From the NCBI RefSeq assembly GCF_019649055.1, contig NW_026570222.1:3472001-3536000 (forward strand): a stretch of 64,000 bases of DNA, written 5' to 3'. A program made the position numbers and the translations under genes. Positions 1-11,989 of this stretch are shown here, piece after piece. The stretch's first letter is position 1. Each line of letters opens with the position of its first letter. Source of the stretch: Paramacrobiotus metropolitanus. Its lineage: Eukaryota > Tardigrada > Eutardigrada > Parachela > Macrobiotidae. The notes below the pieces were generated by a model. That model did not search any database, was not told the origin of the DNA, and worked only from the letters and a program-made list of their open reading frames with translations.

Positions 1-529
1 AACGATAAGTAAGTACATAAACAGGAGAACGGGAACTCGTCCATATCTTTGCAGCACAGGACTGAATCTGTGAACGGTCATTGGCTACTCCGTCGGCTGT
101 TTTCGCCATCACCCAATCCATGGCGGGTTTGACTAACTTCTACAGTAGGGTGCACAGGCCAGAGCGTGTGTGACGGCTGTTTCTCAATCTGACAATAAAT
201 CGGTCTTTCCGAAGTGTGAACATTTCCTCGTTAACTACGACTACCGCAGATCCAAACACACTTTGAATCAATAAGTAACTGCTACTGTTGGGTTTATTTC
301 CTGATGTATTACGGACTATGGTTTCGTAATTTGCATGAATTACTTAATTTTTTTTGGAACGAAGCTTCATTGTAAACGCAACTGCAATAGCCTCATCGCG
401 AAATCACCGTTAATCGTTGGCAGTATGGCGTAGTGGTCAGCCAGGCTGTGTGAAATGATAACCCATTCCCAGAGATTCCTTCATCTAGTCACGCTGTTAT
501 GGCCTTTTCGAGAGTTCCGTCGGACAAGA
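1..529. other. 5' flank of hedgehog, no gene seen
   Basis: No reading frame in this stretch looks like a real gene. It should hold the hedgehog promoter and 5' UTR. An in-frame upstream ATG lies at 455, 75 bases before the start I prefer. No TATA box could be picked with confidence. Confidence 0.4.
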
Positions 530-3500
530 ATGATCAGAATCCTATATTATTTTGTCTTAACGTTGCTGTTAGTCATGTGTAGTGAAAGCTGTGGCCCAGG
601 AAAAACGGAACTGAAACGCCGAAGAGTACCGAAAAAGTTCCAGCATTCTCAGCACTGGCCACCGTTTGTCAAAGGACAGTACGAGCCGCCCTTCGCGGAA
701 ACAGCATGGAAGGCCAGCGGACCCGCGCGCGGAAGAATAGCAAGGAAGTCTCAACACTTCAGAGAAGAGCTCGTTCGCGTTACTCATCCGGATATACTAT
801 TCCGTAGAGATCGGTTCAGCAGTTCGACCGATCGTTTTATGACAAGGGTAAGTCCATTTTAAAAAATTAAAAAAAATTTATCTAAAAATTTTGAACACTG
901 TTTATGATGTGAAGTATGCCTATTACGGCTTCTTCCTTCCAATTAATCTGTGGAAAAGCCAGGCTTGAGAATCTGTCATTTTTCTTTAATTTATGTTTTG
1001 TATGCCAAGGTGAATAGGGTAACCCTAATCACCTTGTGTACGCTTCTATATGAGACCGATTTATCGTTCTTGACTTTCGAAACCGTGTAAGTATATAATC
1101 TAAAATGTAGAAATTCGCTGAACTTGAGTCGTAACTTTCAGTTCGGCACGTAACAAGGAATGAAAAAGCTTGGATAACTAGGCACAGCTTTTTTCTGAAT
1201 GGATGATGTACAGATTCTGTACAATACAAGTGTTGTGTGAATTATCTAACAAACATTGTTGCATACAATATGTATTCGGGCCTTTGGTGCTCAAATAATT
1301 CGAAAATTTGATTTACTTGTTTTGAAAGATGTTACAAAATCAGCGGCTTTTTTAAATTTTGGGATTAATTAACTATGCTGTAAACAAATGACCGCTGTTT
1401 GTTTATGTTGGTTTGTTACCATTTAGTAGGCATTTACCAACAGTAAATGATTGTTAGTGACACAGTGACGCCGCATAAACTTTCGTGATATACTAAGAGA
1501 GCTATACGGGCAAAATGCGTGTCAGAATATCTTTTAATTAACAGAAGAAAGTCCTGGATGATGTTTGCTGAATTTGATGTGATCTGAACGCTGTACCAGT
1601 ACAAGGATGTTTGCTTGTGCAATGAGAAACCAGGTTAATCCTCGTGTGTTTGTTTTTTTCCAAAGATTTCACTTCGAGTGTGGCTGCTGTAGTAATCCCT
1701 TTTCGCGATGTTTTGTTCTGTGTTTCGTTGCGCGGACAAGGATGGGTAAATCAGCCTCTTGTTGCGGAAACAAAACTGAGCGGGGCTTTTTCGCACAAGC
1801 CAGGGAGCAGTGGACTGAATAGAAGGACATCTGTTTTCTTATGGATGTAAAAGCGAACAATTGTTGGAATAGTATTTATCGCCTGGACAAAAGTCTGAGA
1901 TAATCTCGTATAGAGCGACAAAACAAACATGCCGAAATCGAGTAAACAGTCCAGTCGGGTGGTATCATCTCTCTTGCAATGACCAACCGCAGCTGCTATG
2001 CTCCATTTGTATTCACACTGCGGCTAGATTTCACGATGGAGATGCTTGAATACCTTTTATACATTTACAGAATAGACTCCGATTAATCAAAATTTTTATG
2101 TAATTAGTGTGTTAAAGAAGTTACAGGCTACTGCCGTAGAGAGTACTACATGTATCATAGAATTTACACGGCGCGTGTGAACCAAAGAAATTTCATAAAG
2201 GTCACTCCTTTTGACCGCAATTTTCGTTCAACAGCGGAACAACAGAACAAAATTTTTATATTTACTTGTTTCTGTTACTGTTTAAATGCTCACCGACGAT
2301 TGCAAATACACATATTTATTATTAGCTATTGTCAAATCTTTTGGTTCGAAGAGTTTATCATATTATACATACAACGTCTGTAAATTTTCATCCGAGTGAC
2401 TTTTTAGATAAGTAATTCATAAACACGGAAATATGTTATTAAATAACATATTTCCGTGTTTATGAATTACTTATCTAAAAAAACAGAAATTTAAACAGTA
2501 ACAGAAACAAGTAAATATAAAAATTTTGTTCTGTTGTTCCGCTGTTGAACGAAAATTGCGGTCAAAAGGAGTGACCTTTATGAAATTTCTTTGGTTCACA
2601 CGCGCCGTGTGCGTAAAAAAGTGCGTTTCATGTACCGTTTCATGTGCGTTTCATTTTATAAAGTGCGTTTCATGTACCGTTCTCAGCTTGATTTCTGCTT
2701 GATAACTGCAGTACAACAGTGCACGTGTACGTAGACGAAAACTATCGGAGAAGTCCGTCGAGTCAGCGGCGGAATTCGTAGATCAATTAGATCTTTATGT
2801 TCGCTTGATGAGAAATAAGTTGTGTAAATATGGAATAAGATCGATTTCACCCCGACTGCTTTCGCGCTTCTCCTCATCCTGTTATTCGGAAAGCAGACAG
2901 GCGTGAAGCTGTCTGCCCGACCAAGCCGAAGCTTCAGCCTTATTAGTTAAGCTTTTACAATCAGGCTAGTGCACGCAGGTCGCTTTTAACGACCGTATCC
3001 CGATTGACTCATAAATGCCTGTGCAATTAACACCAGTTCTTTGCGCCGTTCCGAACGTGTCAAAGCATTAATTCTCGGTTCTCTTGAGGTCGCCTGCGCT
3101 CGCTTGAAATGAGATGCATGTCGCTATCTTTATTTGGAATGTTATCTAGTAAGTATCACATTCTTATCGTTATTCTGTTTATTTTCCTTACAGACTTGCA
3201 AAGAAAAACTGGAAATCCTATCCATCATGGTGCAGAATCGGTGGCCGGGCGTTAAACTAATGGTCACGGCTGGACACATGGAATATGTTGACTGGACCTC
3301 GATGAATGCCGCCCGCTACAAGCGTCATTTAAAAAACCGTAAAGGACCGCCGAAAAAGGCGGGCGTGGCTTTCCACTCCCTTAATAATCGACGACAGAGC
3401 GCTGTTGAAGCATGGCATCCAGTAACATCTAAGGACACTTTGCACTACGAAGGCCGAGCGGTGGACATCCGGACCAGTGATAGAGATAGGACAAAATATG

Positions 3501-4430
3501 GAATGCTGGCGCGATTAGCGGTGCAATCTGGATTCAATTGGGTGCATTACGAATCTCTAGCGCACGTTCATTGCTCTTGCCGCTCAGGTATGCCATTCGA
3601 CAGAGATCGTAAAATAGCCTAGTTAACAACTCGCGAATCTGTTTATAACCCGCTTGTCATATTCGAATAAACTAAACCGGCTTGGGAATGCATGGTTTAC
3701 GATGCCGGTTTCTCTTGCAGAATACCACGCCTACGAACTCATGACCAAATTAAAAGGTTGTTTCCACGCGAATTCAAGTAAAGTGGTACGGAAGAAAACA
3801 TTTAATCAGCCGAATCCCGAAACGATTGCTATTCGTAATCTTCGCATTGGAGATTACGTTTTATCCACTGACGGGGATGGCGAGTTGGTTTATAGTCAAG
3901 TAATTGCCTGGCTGGATCGGGATTTCTCTTCCCGAAATCTTTTCTACCGTGTGACCGTGGCCAACGGTCAAACCATCCTGGTGACCCCTTCTCATCTAAT
4001 TATGTCAAAAAATCCGCAAACGGGAGACATTTCTTCCCATTATGCCGATGATCTTTCCGTGGGCGATATATTGCTCAGCACTGAATTGGATCAAAACAGT
4101 ACGCTTGCTAACATGTCGGATCTGGGTGAGCAGAGGATTACCTCAATTACGGAAAAAATTCTGACCGGAAGCGTTGCTCCCTTAACGGTGGAAGGGACAA
4201 TTGTGGTTAATGGATTGGCAGCGTCGTGTTACGCATCCATCCAGGATGCTGGACTGGCACATGCTGCTTTTGCTCCGCTGCGATGGTGGGTAAATGCCTT
4301 TGGATTGCCAAAACCTTCGTCTGCAGTTAGAGAGAAAGATGGTGTGCATCCTTTTGCTAAGTTTCTGTATGGTGTTGCCGGAAGAATACTCCCGCAGGGA
4401 TACATGTTCTCCGATTCGATACTATCGTGA
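530..4430 (+). CDS. hh: Hedgehog protein (signalling and autoprocessing Hint domains)
   Basis: Secreted morphogen that is cleaved and lipid-modified by its own C-terminal Hint domain and then signals through Patched/Smoothened. Exons: 530-847, 3194-3587, 3721-4430, joined in phases 0 and 1, giving about 473 aa. I start at the ATG at 530 because it opens a clean signal peptide ([16 protein letters not shown]) just before the mature CGPGK; the in-frame ATG at 455 would add 25 residues. The N-domain shows [35 protein letters not shown] and HVHCS. The cleavage site GCF is followed by Hint motifs TPSH (TxxH) and the SCYA cysteine near the end. A long basic insert follows the WPGVKLMVT block ([13 protein letters not shown]) where vertebrate proteins are short. 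AATAAA signals lie near 4757 and 4766. The gene looks intact. Confidence 0.96.
1006..1036. repeat. 31-bp hairpin in hedgehog intron 1
   Basis: Two 15-base arms (CAAGGTGAATAGGGT and its near reverse complement, one mismatch) face each other almost without a loop. It lies inside the first intron of hedgehog and has no gene of its own. Confidence 0.6.
2166..2610. mobile_element. Foldback (long inverted-repeat) element in hedgehog intron 1
   Basis: The arm 2166-2286 reappears as its reverse complement at about 2488-2610 with almost no change. An inner pair, 2401-2440 and 2441-2480, meets at the centre. The left side carries about 110 bp (2287-2400) with no partner on the right, so one arm has gained or lost sequence. 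The outer ends read ACACGGCGCG and CGCGCCGTGT. No transposase frame is present, so this is at most a non-autonomous foldback or MITE-like element. Confidence 0.75.
2621..2690. repeat. Short tandem repeat next to the foldback element
   Basis: The unit GTGCGTTTCATGTACCGTT occurs at about 2621 and 2664, with a partial copy between them. It directly abuts the right arm of the foldback element in hedgehog intron 1. Confidence 0.6.
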
Positions 4431-5008
4431 TCATTACAAAACTGGGAATGATACATTGTTTTTATTTGACTCTGTCTATTGCATTCTTGGTAGAAAAATA
4501 GGCCCGATATGGAGTAAACCTGATCCCTGTGTAGAAATACTTATGCTTGCTCTGTTTTTATCAGCACTTGACAGCCAAAATCAACTATTGTAAGTTACGC
4601 TTGTGTGTCTCCGTTGTTGAATCTTTTGTTTGACTTCACTTTGTTATTTGTGCAGATTGACACCCTCTGTTCCGTTGAGCTGTTTTCGTCGCTTGTTTTT
4701 TCGTTCTAGGTTTTCGATGTTTTAGTTTCCGGAATTCACTTTATTTCTATTTGCACAATAAAATGAATAAAGCGCTGATGGCAGTAGCGTGAAGAAAGCA
4801 CTTGGTAGTTAGTTGCTGAATACAATAGAATAATTGTAAGTCGTGCTATATAGCATGTCATGAAAAGTTAAAGAGCCTTAATAGAGTCTCTAATATTATT
4901 AAGAAAAAGATCAATATTACGCGCGGCCTCCCCACGTTGGATCACAAGAAACGCAGAGGCGAAGCCGCAGCTGTTTCTTGTATAATTTATTATGATCATG
5001 ACCTTAAA
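4431..5008. other. Convergent 3' flanks of hedgehog and the ODC-like gene
   Basis: No gene is seen. AATAAA occurs on the plus strand near 4757 and 4766 (hedgehog) and on the minus strand at 4986-4991 (ODC-like gene), which fits two transcripts ending towards each other. Confidence 0.5.
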
Positions 5009-6989
5009 TTAAGTATAACTTGAGGGTCGTTTTACATGTGCTTCTGACAGATATCGTGATCGTGCCACATAAACGGTACGCGGCTTAGGAAATCCATTAA
5101 AAGTTGTTGCGTTGGTGTAGGAATACGCTCCCATTTCGTAGAAGACAATCCAGTCTCCAATAGCCATTTCCGGCAAAGGTATTTCGGGCATGATGCAGTC
5201 AGTACCACAGCAAGTGGGACCCCACAAGGAAGCAGAGGCCGAGCTCGCATCGCTCTCCGATAATAATATGGTTCTGGATCTACGAACTAATCTGAAGCTG
5301 CCCTTTCCTTCCAGAGGATAATACATCAGAGATCCGTATTTCCCATCGCTGATATAATACATGGGCCGGGATGTCTAAACAGTATGCACTGGAACTTATA
5401 TGATTCGACTCATTCATGACATAACGTACTGTAGTTGCAAGCGTGGGCACATTACACGACAGTCAAAATTTAAGCAAACAACCAAAATGGGTTAAGGTTT
5501 GGTAAGCTGATTTACAGTTATATCCTACCAGTTATATCCTGCATATGGGCGTAGAACTTCTGTAAATCGGTAATATACTCCCACAGCAGTGCAGAATTTT
5601 GCTCAAAAAAGAATTTTTCTTTACTAGCATCAACCTTGGTATTAAACAAAATAACGTGTGTGCGTGTGTGTAGTTACCTTGTCAGGAAGGACTCTTCTAG
5701 CAATAATACTGCAGCAAAGTGTGTATGGCGCCATTGCAAAAAAACGCCCAGGTTCAGCAATTATGCGGACGCCCGAAGAAGTGGGAAAATATTCTTCCAG
5801 TGAGTTATTCACAATATTCCCGAACTGCAAATCATTTTTCGCTAGTGTCTGCGTGCATTATGGCAGCATGTACATATATAAGTGATTTGTGCATAAAATG
5901 CCATAAATCCTAAGTTACCTTTTTGAAAGTTTTCTGCAGTTCAGAACTTCCCGGAAATCCACCGCCAATATCCAAAATTTTCATACAGTAGCCAAAGGTG
6001 ATCCGTGTATAATCAAAGAGAGTCTTTGCGTCGGCTATTGCATCGCTGAAAGCTTCTGTTGTCCGGCATCCGCTCCCGACATGGAAACTAATTCCAAGAA
6101 CGTTTAGTTCCATTTTCGCAGCGACAGACAACAATCTCTTTCCCTCTTCCAGAGTTGCACCAAATTTAATTCCCATTTTCCAATCAGCAAGGGGATCGTC
6201 GGCTTGAATTCTCAGCAGTAACTGCATGGTGGGATCGGCTTGTCTGATTTTGTGTAATTCGTCTTCGTTGTCGAACGTGGCCAGTGAAATCCCATTCTGC
6301 ACTGCGTACTGCAGGTGCGTTATCTGTTTGCAGGGATGTGCATAAATAATCCGGTTTGGATTAACGTCTCCAATTTCTAGAACGCGCTGAATTTCGTCTT
6401 TACTGGCACAATCAAATCCCACTCCAAGAGATGCCAAAGTGTATAAAATTGCTGGGTCATGGTTGACCTTTACGGCTAAACAAAATACCCAGTAGAATGA
6501 AACCTTGGTAATCAGCGGAATCGATTATCATGAAATGCTGAATTACATTTGGTTCAGTCCAATATTTTTCAATAAAAATCCTATCTTCCGGCCGCGTGTG
6601 CAGCAATACCAAACAAGGCTCTGCTATAATTATATAAAGAATACGATGCGCTACGTACGAGTATGGTTATAATAGTTTATATGGTGAAATAGTGTATATA
6701 CATGCATTACACAAAATTTAATAAGCAACGGTTTTCCAAAAACATTACCGTAGAACGGTTCTACTCTTGGTAGGGTTTCACGCCAGAGGCAACATAGCCG
6801 CAGTATGGCATCTAGCTCGAGCACATAAAACGAATCATCTATCCCGCCATTTTGCTGTTCCTTGATCAGGTTGTCTATGATCCCATCATGTATGGCATCG
6901 TCAAGCGCGATGCGAACCGGAAAAGAAAGATTATTATTTCCCAATGTAGTCGTGCCGGAGAAGATTTTTCTTGTGTTCGCTGGTTCCAT
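5009..6989 (-). CDS. Ornithine decarboxylase-like PLP enzyme
   Basis: Group IV decarboxylase fold; ODC makes putrescine from ornithine, the first step of polyamine synthesis. Exons on the minus strand: 6989-6749, 6475-5919, 5824-5678, 5374-5009 (phases 1, 0, 0), giving 436 aa. The start is the ATG at 6989; the open frame upstream of it has no other ATG. Seen: PLP lysine in FYAVKVN, HVGSG, DIGGGFPG, EPGR, catalytic Cys in WGPTC, and EMGAY. Two residues that bind the substrate's distal amino group in ODC are changed: the Asp332 position aligns with Glu (codon near 5310) and the Asp after the catalytic Cys (human Asp361) is Cys (codon near 5208). The long C-terminal degradation tail of vertebrate ODC is absent. 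It could be an ODC with altered specificity, another amino acid decarboxylase, or an antizyme inhibitor. Family is certain, substrate is not. Confidence 0.93.
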
Positions 6990-8105
6990 TATCACCGATA
7001 AAGGTTTCAGTAAAATAAATACTATCTCCAGCGTCCAAGGACTGGTGGACTTTTGGGAATTAGCCAACGATAACTAGTTAGGCGTTCATGATGGGATTAT
7101 GACAACCCGTACATGGTCAAGGTTTCCGAAAACGGATGCCACCCTGGCACATGACTTTGGCATTGTGTTTGAATGGTGCACCGAAATCCGCGACTTGCCA
7201 TAGCCGTGACAGCACCTATGAAGCGCAATTGTTAAATACTTGACTGTAACTAGAGTAGATCTGTAGATAACAGATAATTATATTGTATAGAAGTATGTAT
7301 ATTAACACATAAGCACACTTTAATTATGCATCTGTATAGTTGTACAGTCCATGCAGATATGATAGACCTTCCACGGTACTATGATCTTGCATTTTCTCTC
7401 TTTGTCCCGCCAAAATTCAACAGCTCGGTTTCTCCGATCCAGGTTTCTAATGCAGAAAAGACTTTGGTACCAGTACAACTACGACATAATGACATTGTAT
7501 ACAGTACAAAGGGCATTCCGAAAGCAAGTTTCCCTATTTTGCCATTCTGTCAGTGACGTTTGTCATTTGCAGCAATATTAATACTCTAGTGAAATATTTT
7601 CTGCATAAATCTATAATAATGTGAGCTGACGCAGCCCCTCGATCGTGACCCTCTAAAGTTCATGTTGGCCGGCGATCAACTTTAATGTTTTTATTATACA
7701 TTTAACCTTGAATATGTTCATGTTGGATTAATGCGCATAAACTAACTCTGACCAACAGCTACCAAAGCCAACTTGATTCGACTAAATCTATGCGCTACGA
7801 CGTTTTGTGCAAATTACAAACGTTTAATGTATTATTTTATTCTATGCTATGACTTTCAACTTAGGCAAAAATTCCTTGATACATTGACATTGCCGGGTTG
7901 ATTTTGGAGTTCAGCTTGCACAGACAACTGCACATGGTTTTCCGTTTCCCACATTCATTTGCAAGCTTCCAAGATTGCTGATGATCTTGCTCAAATAAAA
8001 TTATTATCCTACTAACCATAAATTAAAATTTTAACGGTGCACGACTGTAGATCTGCAGTTTCTCGGGCAAAACTTAGGCTATCGACGCAGTAGCAAATTT
8101 CGATA

Positions 8106-8225
8106 TTATATTTTTGAAAACATACTACGAAGTATTTTCAAAAATACATACTTCGAAATATGTTTCGAACATACAAACCTCGATATCCACGAAGTATACG
8201 GCATGGATATCGACGACGTATCGAT
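8106..8225. repeat. Cluster of small inverted repeats
   Basis: ATTTTTGAAAACATACT faces AGTATTTTCAAAAAT around 8108-8146, followed by further half-palindromes built on TTCGAA and CGAAGTAT up to about 8225. AT-rich, no coding signal. Confidence 0.5.
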
Positions 8226-8379
8226 TTTCTGACTGACGGATAATCGTTTTTGGTAGGAAATATAATTGTTATTTTCATACTGCATGCTTATCGGCGTTAT
8301 CGCACACAGGTCGGTCGATATGGGCAGTATTAAGTTATTAACTATTATAATATGAAGTAATACCGCACATCCGAAGATT

Positions 8380-8890
8380 TTAGTACTCATTTTGCCGTCG
8401 GAGCGAAAACGATGTAGAACGTGTCTTTTTATGTCCCAGCTGTATTGCATTGCATTTACTTGAAGCTGGTACAACAGTGTCATGTTCTTCACAAAAACGA
8501 CGTGCTCTTTTTGCAATTATTAATGTGTCGCACTGCGGCATCACGAGCCGGAGTAGGGCCGGCGTATGCACTTGGATCATCTTCAAAAAGCTCAGAATCA
8601 CTGGCTAAATCTGAAACTTTAAGCAGCTGCTGACTATCTGTTTCACCATTTAGTCGTCGAAATAATTTGCACTGATTATGGAGTACTTATACTGTATACA
8701 TTCCTTTACAGCTTTAGATAACAGTTCTTCAGCTGGTAGTACTAGTATTTCCAGTTTCGCTTCTGGCATCGATTTAATTGATTATAAAACTCCGCATGGC
8801 AAAGTATCTTCACCGACTTCACGTACAATTAATATCAGTAAAACAGTGATATCATTATCGCGCTTTCGAATGTTATACGCATTTGTTTGA
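8380..8890 (-). pseudogene. Possible decayed coding sequence, family unknown
   Basis: Reading the minus strand, plausible protein segments follow one another but jump frame and cross stops: a piece with KAVKECIQYKYSIISANYF, then an acidic piece (VSDLASDSELFEDDPSAYAG) and a basic piece ending SLRRQNEY. I do not recognise the family. Composition looks protein-like, but no splice sites join the pieces convincingly, so it may be a dead gene or chance. Confidence 0.22.
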
Positions 8891-8953
8891 TGTAGCATCC
8901 CGGCACACGTACGTTAGTTGCAAATTGCTAACATTGTCTATAATAAGGAAGCC

Positions 8954-11421
8954 ATGGCAAGCAAAAAACTATATAAGTGTATCGTCGTTGGTGTTGGAGG
9001 CATTGGATCGGGGTCTTTATACTGGCTGTCAAAATTGTCGCAGCGGATTCCGAAAAGTGGAGGTACATGTCTTATTTGAGAGAGTTTTTGATATTTGGAA
9101 GATGTTAGTTTTTGAAAATACTGCGCAGTGCACTGCATCGATATACGTATAACCCACCTTCAGTTTGACGCTACCAGATGAAACTTAAAACACCGTGCAT
9201 AGTTTCCTATCTCTAAATCAAATGTCCAGAAATAAATTCACGAACGTAATTTTTGCAGAGATTCTTGGCATTGAGCAGTTTCGGCTGGGTCATGATAATG
9301 GAAGCTCTCAGGACATTTCGCGCATCATGTTGGTATATACGGCAGCATAATGAAAAAATTTTGACATTTGAGGACATAAACTGACATGAAGACTGTACGT
9401 AATCCGTGTATTGCTTTACGTTCCATATGAATCTGCATGCGCATAGACAAAAAGCGAAAGAAAAGATCTCATATTAATGTTAAACATTCAATAATAACCG
9501 GCTTTTTCATTGTGACAGACGATACATGTACCACGATACGCCGTATATAAAGCTCGCCCCTGGATCATACGAAACGTAAGTAGCATTTTTCATCGCATCG
9601 CATTTTTTTTCTTCGCTAACTTGTAAATATACTGTACTTATATTGTTTGTGCGGCACAAACAAATTTATCGTTGCTTGTGGTGCATGGAATTAAATTGTG
9701 ACTACCTACTGTTTGCTCAATCTATCTGAGTTCCTCTACTGTTATATACATATACCTTTTGATATTGTTGACAGATGGGACGAGCTAGAAAACGAATCGG
9801 GAATTAAAGTCGTCACCAGAACAGGCGGATTGTTTTTCACGCCGAAAGATGGGGGTCATGTGGATGTGGTTGATGAATATGCGAATGCAATGACAGCTGA
9901 ACATGTTCCGTAAGTTTAAGACGGGTTTTGAATTTGTTGTAACTTCTGTCAGCAGTTCTGCATAATATACGTTCCGAGTTTACCTAAACAGCTCATTTAT
10001 TTAATTATTTTTGTACAGCTTTGAACGATGGGACGGCGCCGCTATACACAAGAAGTACCCGCAATTTAATGTCAAGAATAAGGATGTTGTTGGACTTTAT
10101 CAGAAGGATTCCGGTTTTGTTAATGCCGGTCTGGGAAATGCAGTGCATACGCAGCTCGCGCGTAAACACGGCGCCGAAATTTTAGAAAACACAAAAGTGA
10201 CAAAGGTCGCCAAAGAAGGCGATTACCTGCGAGTTAGCACAAGCAACGGGGATTATGCAGCGGAAAACTTGATCGTCGCTTGTGGTGCATGGAATAACGA
10301 TATTTTGCAACATTTCGGCATGCAAGTGTCCATTACCGTCACCCAAGAGCAAGTCTCGTATTTTGGAACACCGAATATCCGGGAATTCTTGCCTGACAGG
10401 TACAAGTTCTTACATGTCTACAGAATACAATCCCGAAGTTCTTACAATTCCAAAGTCCTTACATGTCTAAAGAAAAAATATAAGGTTAAACAACTGCGGT
10501 ACCGCAAATTAAAATAGTTGAGAATTAATACTGCCGTAATCTGCATGAAATTCACTATGTGTACAGTACTTAATTAATCATACACATATCGTTAATAATA
10601 CTTTAGTGCGACAAATCTCGCATCGGTTCACATCCTACCGTATAAAAATTTCTTCCTTAATTTTTGCTGATAAACAACACTCACCACAGAGGTATTATTC
10701 TGTTAGATTTCCCGTATGGATTTGCCACAGCACACACCACGATTATTATGGAATTCCCATAAACCCAGGCTGCAGTACCGGTGTCAAGATTGGCGCCGAC
10801 GCATCCGGCAATGTTTGCACCGCTCATACGAGAAATTTTGAATTGAATCCAGAACGTCTCGAGGCGACCGTAAAGTTTATGCAAGAATATATACCGAGGG
10901 TACACACATATCGTCGTGATATCGATATTACTGTACAGTAATTAACCCAAAAATGTGTGCGGTACGAGATACCGGTTTCGCGAGTTTTGCTTTGCACTTG
11001 CACCGATAATTTCGGGTGGGGCAAAGTTACGATTTTGCACTCATTTTTTGCGTTCCAGGGATACGGTCCAATGCTGTACACCAAAACGTGCCTGTACGAG
11101 CTGACGCCAGACCGGCATTTTATTCTAGACAATCTGTCGTGTAAAGGACTTCCTAATGTCCATGTTTTCATGGGATGTGGGCATGGATTTAAGTGAGAAA
11201 ATTGGACATAATCTTCCACTGAGATAAAAGAGCAAAATCGTTTCTTTTGCAGGTATGCCTCAGTAATCGGGAAGATTTTCGCGCAGTTGGTCCTTAATGG
11301 TAAAACCGAATACCCGTTGTCGGATTGTTTCCGCATAGACAGGCCGGCATTGCAGATGATGCAAGCCAAAGGGAACATCATGTTTGGAAAGAAGGCGCAG
11401 CTGCCTCCCGTTTCGCGATGA
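8954..11421 (+). CDS. PIPOX: Peroxisomal sarcosine oxidase / L-pipecolate oxidase-like flavoenzyme
   Basis: FAD-dependent amine oxidase of the monomeric sarcosine oxidase family, which oxidises sarcosine, pipecolate and related N-methyl amino acids with release of H2O2. Exons: 8954-9062, 9259-9328, 9519-9575, 9775-9909, 10019-10399, 10707-10899, 11059-11192, 11253-11421 (about 415 aa). Seen: N-terminal Rossmann motif GVGGIGSG, HDNGSSQDISRI, SGFVNAG, CGAWN, the cysteine in TKTCLYELTPD that carries the covalent flavin in this family, and GCGHGFK near the end. Exon 2 is joined at a weak GTTGGT donor, chosen because it restores SRIIRYMYHD. The C-terminus (PPVSR) lacks a standard PTS1 tripeptide. 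AATAAA at 11486. Confidence 0.92.
9667..9693 (+). repeat. Copy of a PIPOX exon 5 fragment inside intron 3
   Basis: These 27 bases match 10271-10297 of PIPOX exon 5 (coding for IVACGAWN) except at two positions. The copy is in the same orientation, inside the intron before exon 4, and is not itself spliced in. Confidence 0.7.
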
Positions 11422-11989
11422 TCCGGACGTTTGAATGCTTATGTTCTTGCTATCATCATGATGATATTATGTCAGAATACCGAATAATAAAAAACACGTG
11501 CAAATGTCAGCTATAAAACAATTTTAAAAAACCAGATGACAGTCATGAGTCATGACACATATTAAATCTATTAAACAATATCAATGCTCCAGATCAGGGC
11601 AGACAGCCACCGTACTGTGAGGAAATCTGCGCATTCTTTTTGCATGCCACGTGAGTTGTTAGAATATTCCAAACGTTATTACAACTTTTAAATGATAACC
11701 TGTAGTCCTTAAGCGAAAAATACCCAGTATGTGTTGAAAATCTGCCGAAGACACTGTGTTGCAGCACACATTTATATTCACAATGAAGTACTGTAGTTTT
11801 TTCACTTTTTGTAACAAGATTTATAAAAGTTCTACTCGGGGGAAATTTCATCATAATCACATTATGTTTAATGAAGTACAATTTTCAACCGTAAGCAGCG
11901 ATTTGTGTTTATCGACAACCATTTCCATTATAACATTATTACAAGAAATACTAATTCATAAAAGTACAAAAAGTATAAAAAGTCACTGA
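11422..11989. other. Convergent 3' flanks of PIPOX and TRPT1
   Basis: No gene seen. Open frames here show no family resemblance and no domain. An AATAAA at 11486 suits the PIPOX transcript. Confidence 0.4.

Larger units (their letters stand above)
6990..8953. other. Spacer between ODC-like gene and PIPOX (divergent promoters)
   Basis: The two genes point away from each other, so both promoters should lie here. I see no intact gene. The stretch contains a hairpin cluster (8106-8225) and a block that may be decayed coding sequence (8380-8890), listed separately. Confidence 0.4.

Noticed and set aside
424..500. tRNA-like A box (TGGCGTAGTGG) ahead of hedgehog
   Set aside because: No matching B box or cloverleaf follows; the downstream bases do not pair as acceptor and T stems.
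455..529. Upstream in-frame ATG of hedgehog
   Set aside because: It would place 25 charged and mixed residues before a clean signal peptide; kept only as an alternative start.
11594..11881. 95-codon minus frame between PIPOX and TRPT1
   Set aside because: No homology signal; lies in convergent 3' flanks.
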